From an uncultured Bryobacterales bacterium (GTDB taxonomy: Bacteria; Acidobacteriota; Terriglobia; Bryobacterales; UBA6623): a stretch of DNA of 64,000 bases. Positions 62,573-64,000 of this stretch are shown here, piece by piece; within the stretch, counting starts at the first letter, position 1, and each line of letters starts with the position of its first letter. Where the stretch lies: contig OX638379.1 of NCBI GenBank assembly GCA_951813605.1, positions 2,056,471-2,120,470 on the forward strand, read 5' to 3'. Position numbers and translations under genes: made by a program. Under the pieces are notes generated by a model, which worked only from the letters and a program-made list of their open reading frames with translations, was not told the origin of the DNA and made no database searches.

Positions 62573-63778
62573 ATGTCAACTCGAGGCAAGGTGTATGCAT
62601 TCGCTCTGGCCGTCGTAATGCTCGCATCCGCGGGCTACCTGGCCAAGCCGTGGCTGGCGGGGAGAGCCGACGCGGCAGTCGGCGACGAGGCGGGCTCCGT
62701 AGCCGAAGACGCCGTGCCCGTATCGGTTGAGCTTGCCGCTCGAGGGCCGATTTCCAATTCCCTGTCATCAACGGCCAATCTTCGCGCGCGCAGAGAGGTC
62801 GAGATCGCGACGCAAGCGGCGGGCCTTGTCACGGAGGTGCGGGCCGAGGAAGGCGATTTCGTCCAGACCGGCCACGTTCTGTGCTCGCTTGACGACCGGG
62901 ACCTGCGGATCGACCTGGAACTCGCCCAGCAGCGGCTCGCGCAAACGAGAATTCAGCTCGAAGCGGCAAGCATTCGCCGGGAGCAAGCCGAGGCCAAGCT
63001 GAGAAACAGGCGAGCCGAAGTTAGGAGGAACGAGGAAGCCCTCTCCCAAGGGTTGCTCGCAGAATCGGAAGTCGCGGTCCAGCGGCATGAAATCGAGGAT
63101 ATCGAGCACGATCTCCGCATCGTGGACTCCACGGTCAGGGAGAATCGTTTCAAGCAGGACGAGCTGGAAGCGCAGATCCGAAAGGTCCGGCTGCAAATCT
63201 CCCAAACGTCGATCACTGCCCCCTTCGCGGGGCGCATCACCGAGCGGAAGGTGGAACTCGGCCAGTCGCTCAGGGTCTCGGACAAGGTGTTCAAGATCGC
63301 GGCGTTCTCCCCGCTGTACGCCGAAGTGTACCTAGCCGAGAGGGATTCCCGAGAGGCCCAAGCCGGCCAGCTGGCCAGGATCCGCCTCGGCCCGCTTGAC
63401 AGCGAGGTCGCGCTCGGCCGGGTCGAGCGGGTGAGTCCGGTCGTGGACGAGCAGACGGGAACTGTCAAGGTGACCGTGCGCTTCGATCCGCCGAATCGCG
63501 GTTTCCGCCCGGGGGCATTCGTCCGCGTGGATATCCAGACCAACACGGATTCCGATGCCGTGCTGATTCCAAAGCAGGCGGTCATCGAGGAGGACGCGCA
63601 GCTTTACGTCGTTGTGATCGGCGAGGACGGCACGGCACGGCGCATAGCAGTAGACCTCGGCTACCAGAACGAAACGGACGTGCAGGTGCGATCCGGTGTT
63701 CGCGAGGGCGAGACGGTCGTGGTCGCCGGCCAAGGCCGCCTCAAGGACGGGGACAGGACCAGGGTGGTCAGCGACTAG
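62573..63778 (+). CDS. RND efflux periplasmic adaptor (HlyD/MFP family)
   Basis: A 401-aa membrane fusion protein with an N-terminal membrane anchor (about 8-27). A biotinyl-lipoyl half (EIATQAAGLVTEVRAEEGDFV), a long alpha-hairpin (about 110-205, rich in LAQQRLAQTRIQLEA), the second lipoyl half (QTSITAPFAGRITERKVELG) and a beta-barrel follow. It links the inner-membrane pump to the outer membrane. The RND permease starts 51 bp later in the same direction. ATG 62573 is chosen over the upstream in-frame ATG because it precedes the anchor directly. Confidence 0.95.
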   Translation: MSTRGKVYAFALAVVMLASAGYLAKPWLAGRADAAVGDEAGSVAEDAVPVSVELAARGPISNSLSSTANLRARREVEIATQAAGLVTEVRAEEGDFVQTGHVLCSLDDRDLRIDLELAQQRLAQTRIQLEAASIRREQAEAKLRNRRAEVRRNEEALSQGLLAESEVAVQRHEIEDIEHDLRIVDSTVRENRFKQDELEAQIRKVRLQISQTSITAPFAGRITERKVELGQSLRVSDKVFKIAAFSPLYAEVYLAERDSREAQAGQLARIRLGPLDSEVALGRVERVSPVVDEQTGTVKVTVRFDPPNRGFRPGAFVRVDIQTNTDSDAVLIPKQAVIEEDAQLYVVVIGEDGTARRIAVDLGYQNETDVQVRSGVREGETVVVAGQGRLKDGDRTRVVSD

Positions 63779-63829
63779 GCAGCCCCCGACGACAGCCCCC
63801 GCCACGCAACGCCGCCGAGCATCGAATCC

Positions 63830-64000
63830 GTGCAAATCACCCGAATAGCGATCCGAAGACCCGTCACCGTCCTCATGGCGGTGGCAGCGGTCCTGCTGTT
63901 CGGATACGTGTCCCTCGACCGGATGGCACTGAACCTGCTCCCGGAAATTTCGTACCCGTCTCTGACCGTTCAGACCGACTACGAGGACGCGGCTCCGGAA
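63830..64000 (+). CDS. RND efflux permease (AcrB/MdtB-like), 3' partial
   Basis: The first 57 residues of a large RND transporter. The GTG start gives QITRIAIRRPVTVLMAVAAVLL, the first transmembrane helix after the usual IRRPV, and MALNLLPEISYPSLTV, the start of the porter domain. It continues beyond the window. It lies 51 bp after the adaptor gene, the normal order for an efflux operon. Confidence 0.92.
   Translation, partial: MQITRIAIRRPVTVLMAVAAVLLFGYVSLDRMALNLLPEISYPSLTVQTDYEDAAPE

Overview
The window is high-GC, densely packed Gram-negative chromosomal DNA. It encodes DAP epimerase, lipobox lipoproteins, a Tat-type signal, RND efflux and many secreted hydrolases. A DUF1549/DUF1553 protein followed by a DUF1501 protein, three sulfatases, a GH29 fucosidase and a DUF1080 lipoprotein fit the Acidobacteriota or the Planctomycetota-Verrucomicrobiota, probably an aquatic or host-associated polysaccharide degrader. 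No rRNA or other phylogenetic marker strong enough to settle the phylum was seen.

Layout. 0-6.3 kb: DUF1549/1553-DUF1501 pair, then a tight rph-rdgB-ROK kinase operon. 6.9-11.7 kb (minus): hydroxyacid-oxoacid transhydrogenase, glutaredoxin-like protein, rhomboid protease, PfkB kinase and alpha-L-fucosidase. 11.8-22.4 kb: M20 peptidase, a bactofilin-like membrane protein, RNase D, a secreted Cys-rich protein, dapF, an M3 oligopeptidase, and a DNA-repair pair (alkyladenine glycosylase overlapping Pol IV), then a thiol redoxin. 23-26 kb: small membrane proteins and an orphan C5 methyltransferase plus Vsr pair. 26-32 kb: MTA phosphorylase with a PfkB kinase, a 955-aa secreted propeller/PHP-like protein, and a DUF1080 lipoprotein. 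32.5-37.4 kb: an NAD-linked formate dehydrogenase locus. 37.5-49.2 kb is a plastic zone: a sulfatase with an in-frame amber codon, malate synthase between two tRNA-Cys 3'-half remnants, an IS30 tail, a large STAND NTPase, an amidohydrolase tail and a decayed IS110 transposase. 49.3-64 kb returns to dense ordinary genes: gnd, a HAD protein, PQQ-propeller, MaoC, sulfatase, rplU-rpmA, two glycosyltransferases, a membrane MutS-like ATPase, a SRAP protein and the start of an RND efflux operon.

The most notable signals are as follows. (1) The formate dehydrogenase catalytic gene is read through a TGA that sits exactly where selenocysteine lies in FdhF-type enzymes. A bacterial-type SECIS hairpin with a GGTCT loop follows at the same spacing as in E. 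coli fdhF. (2) The N-terminal [4Fe-4S] domain that normally belongs to this catalytic subunit is encoded at the end of a different gene two positions downstream, so the enzyme is split and its gene order permuted. (3) Two degenerate tRNA-Cys 3' halves, in the same orientation, bracket malate synthase. (4) A STAND NTPase with a HEPN-like RNxxxxH motif resembles antiphage or abortive-infection proteins. These are sequence readings with no database search behind them.
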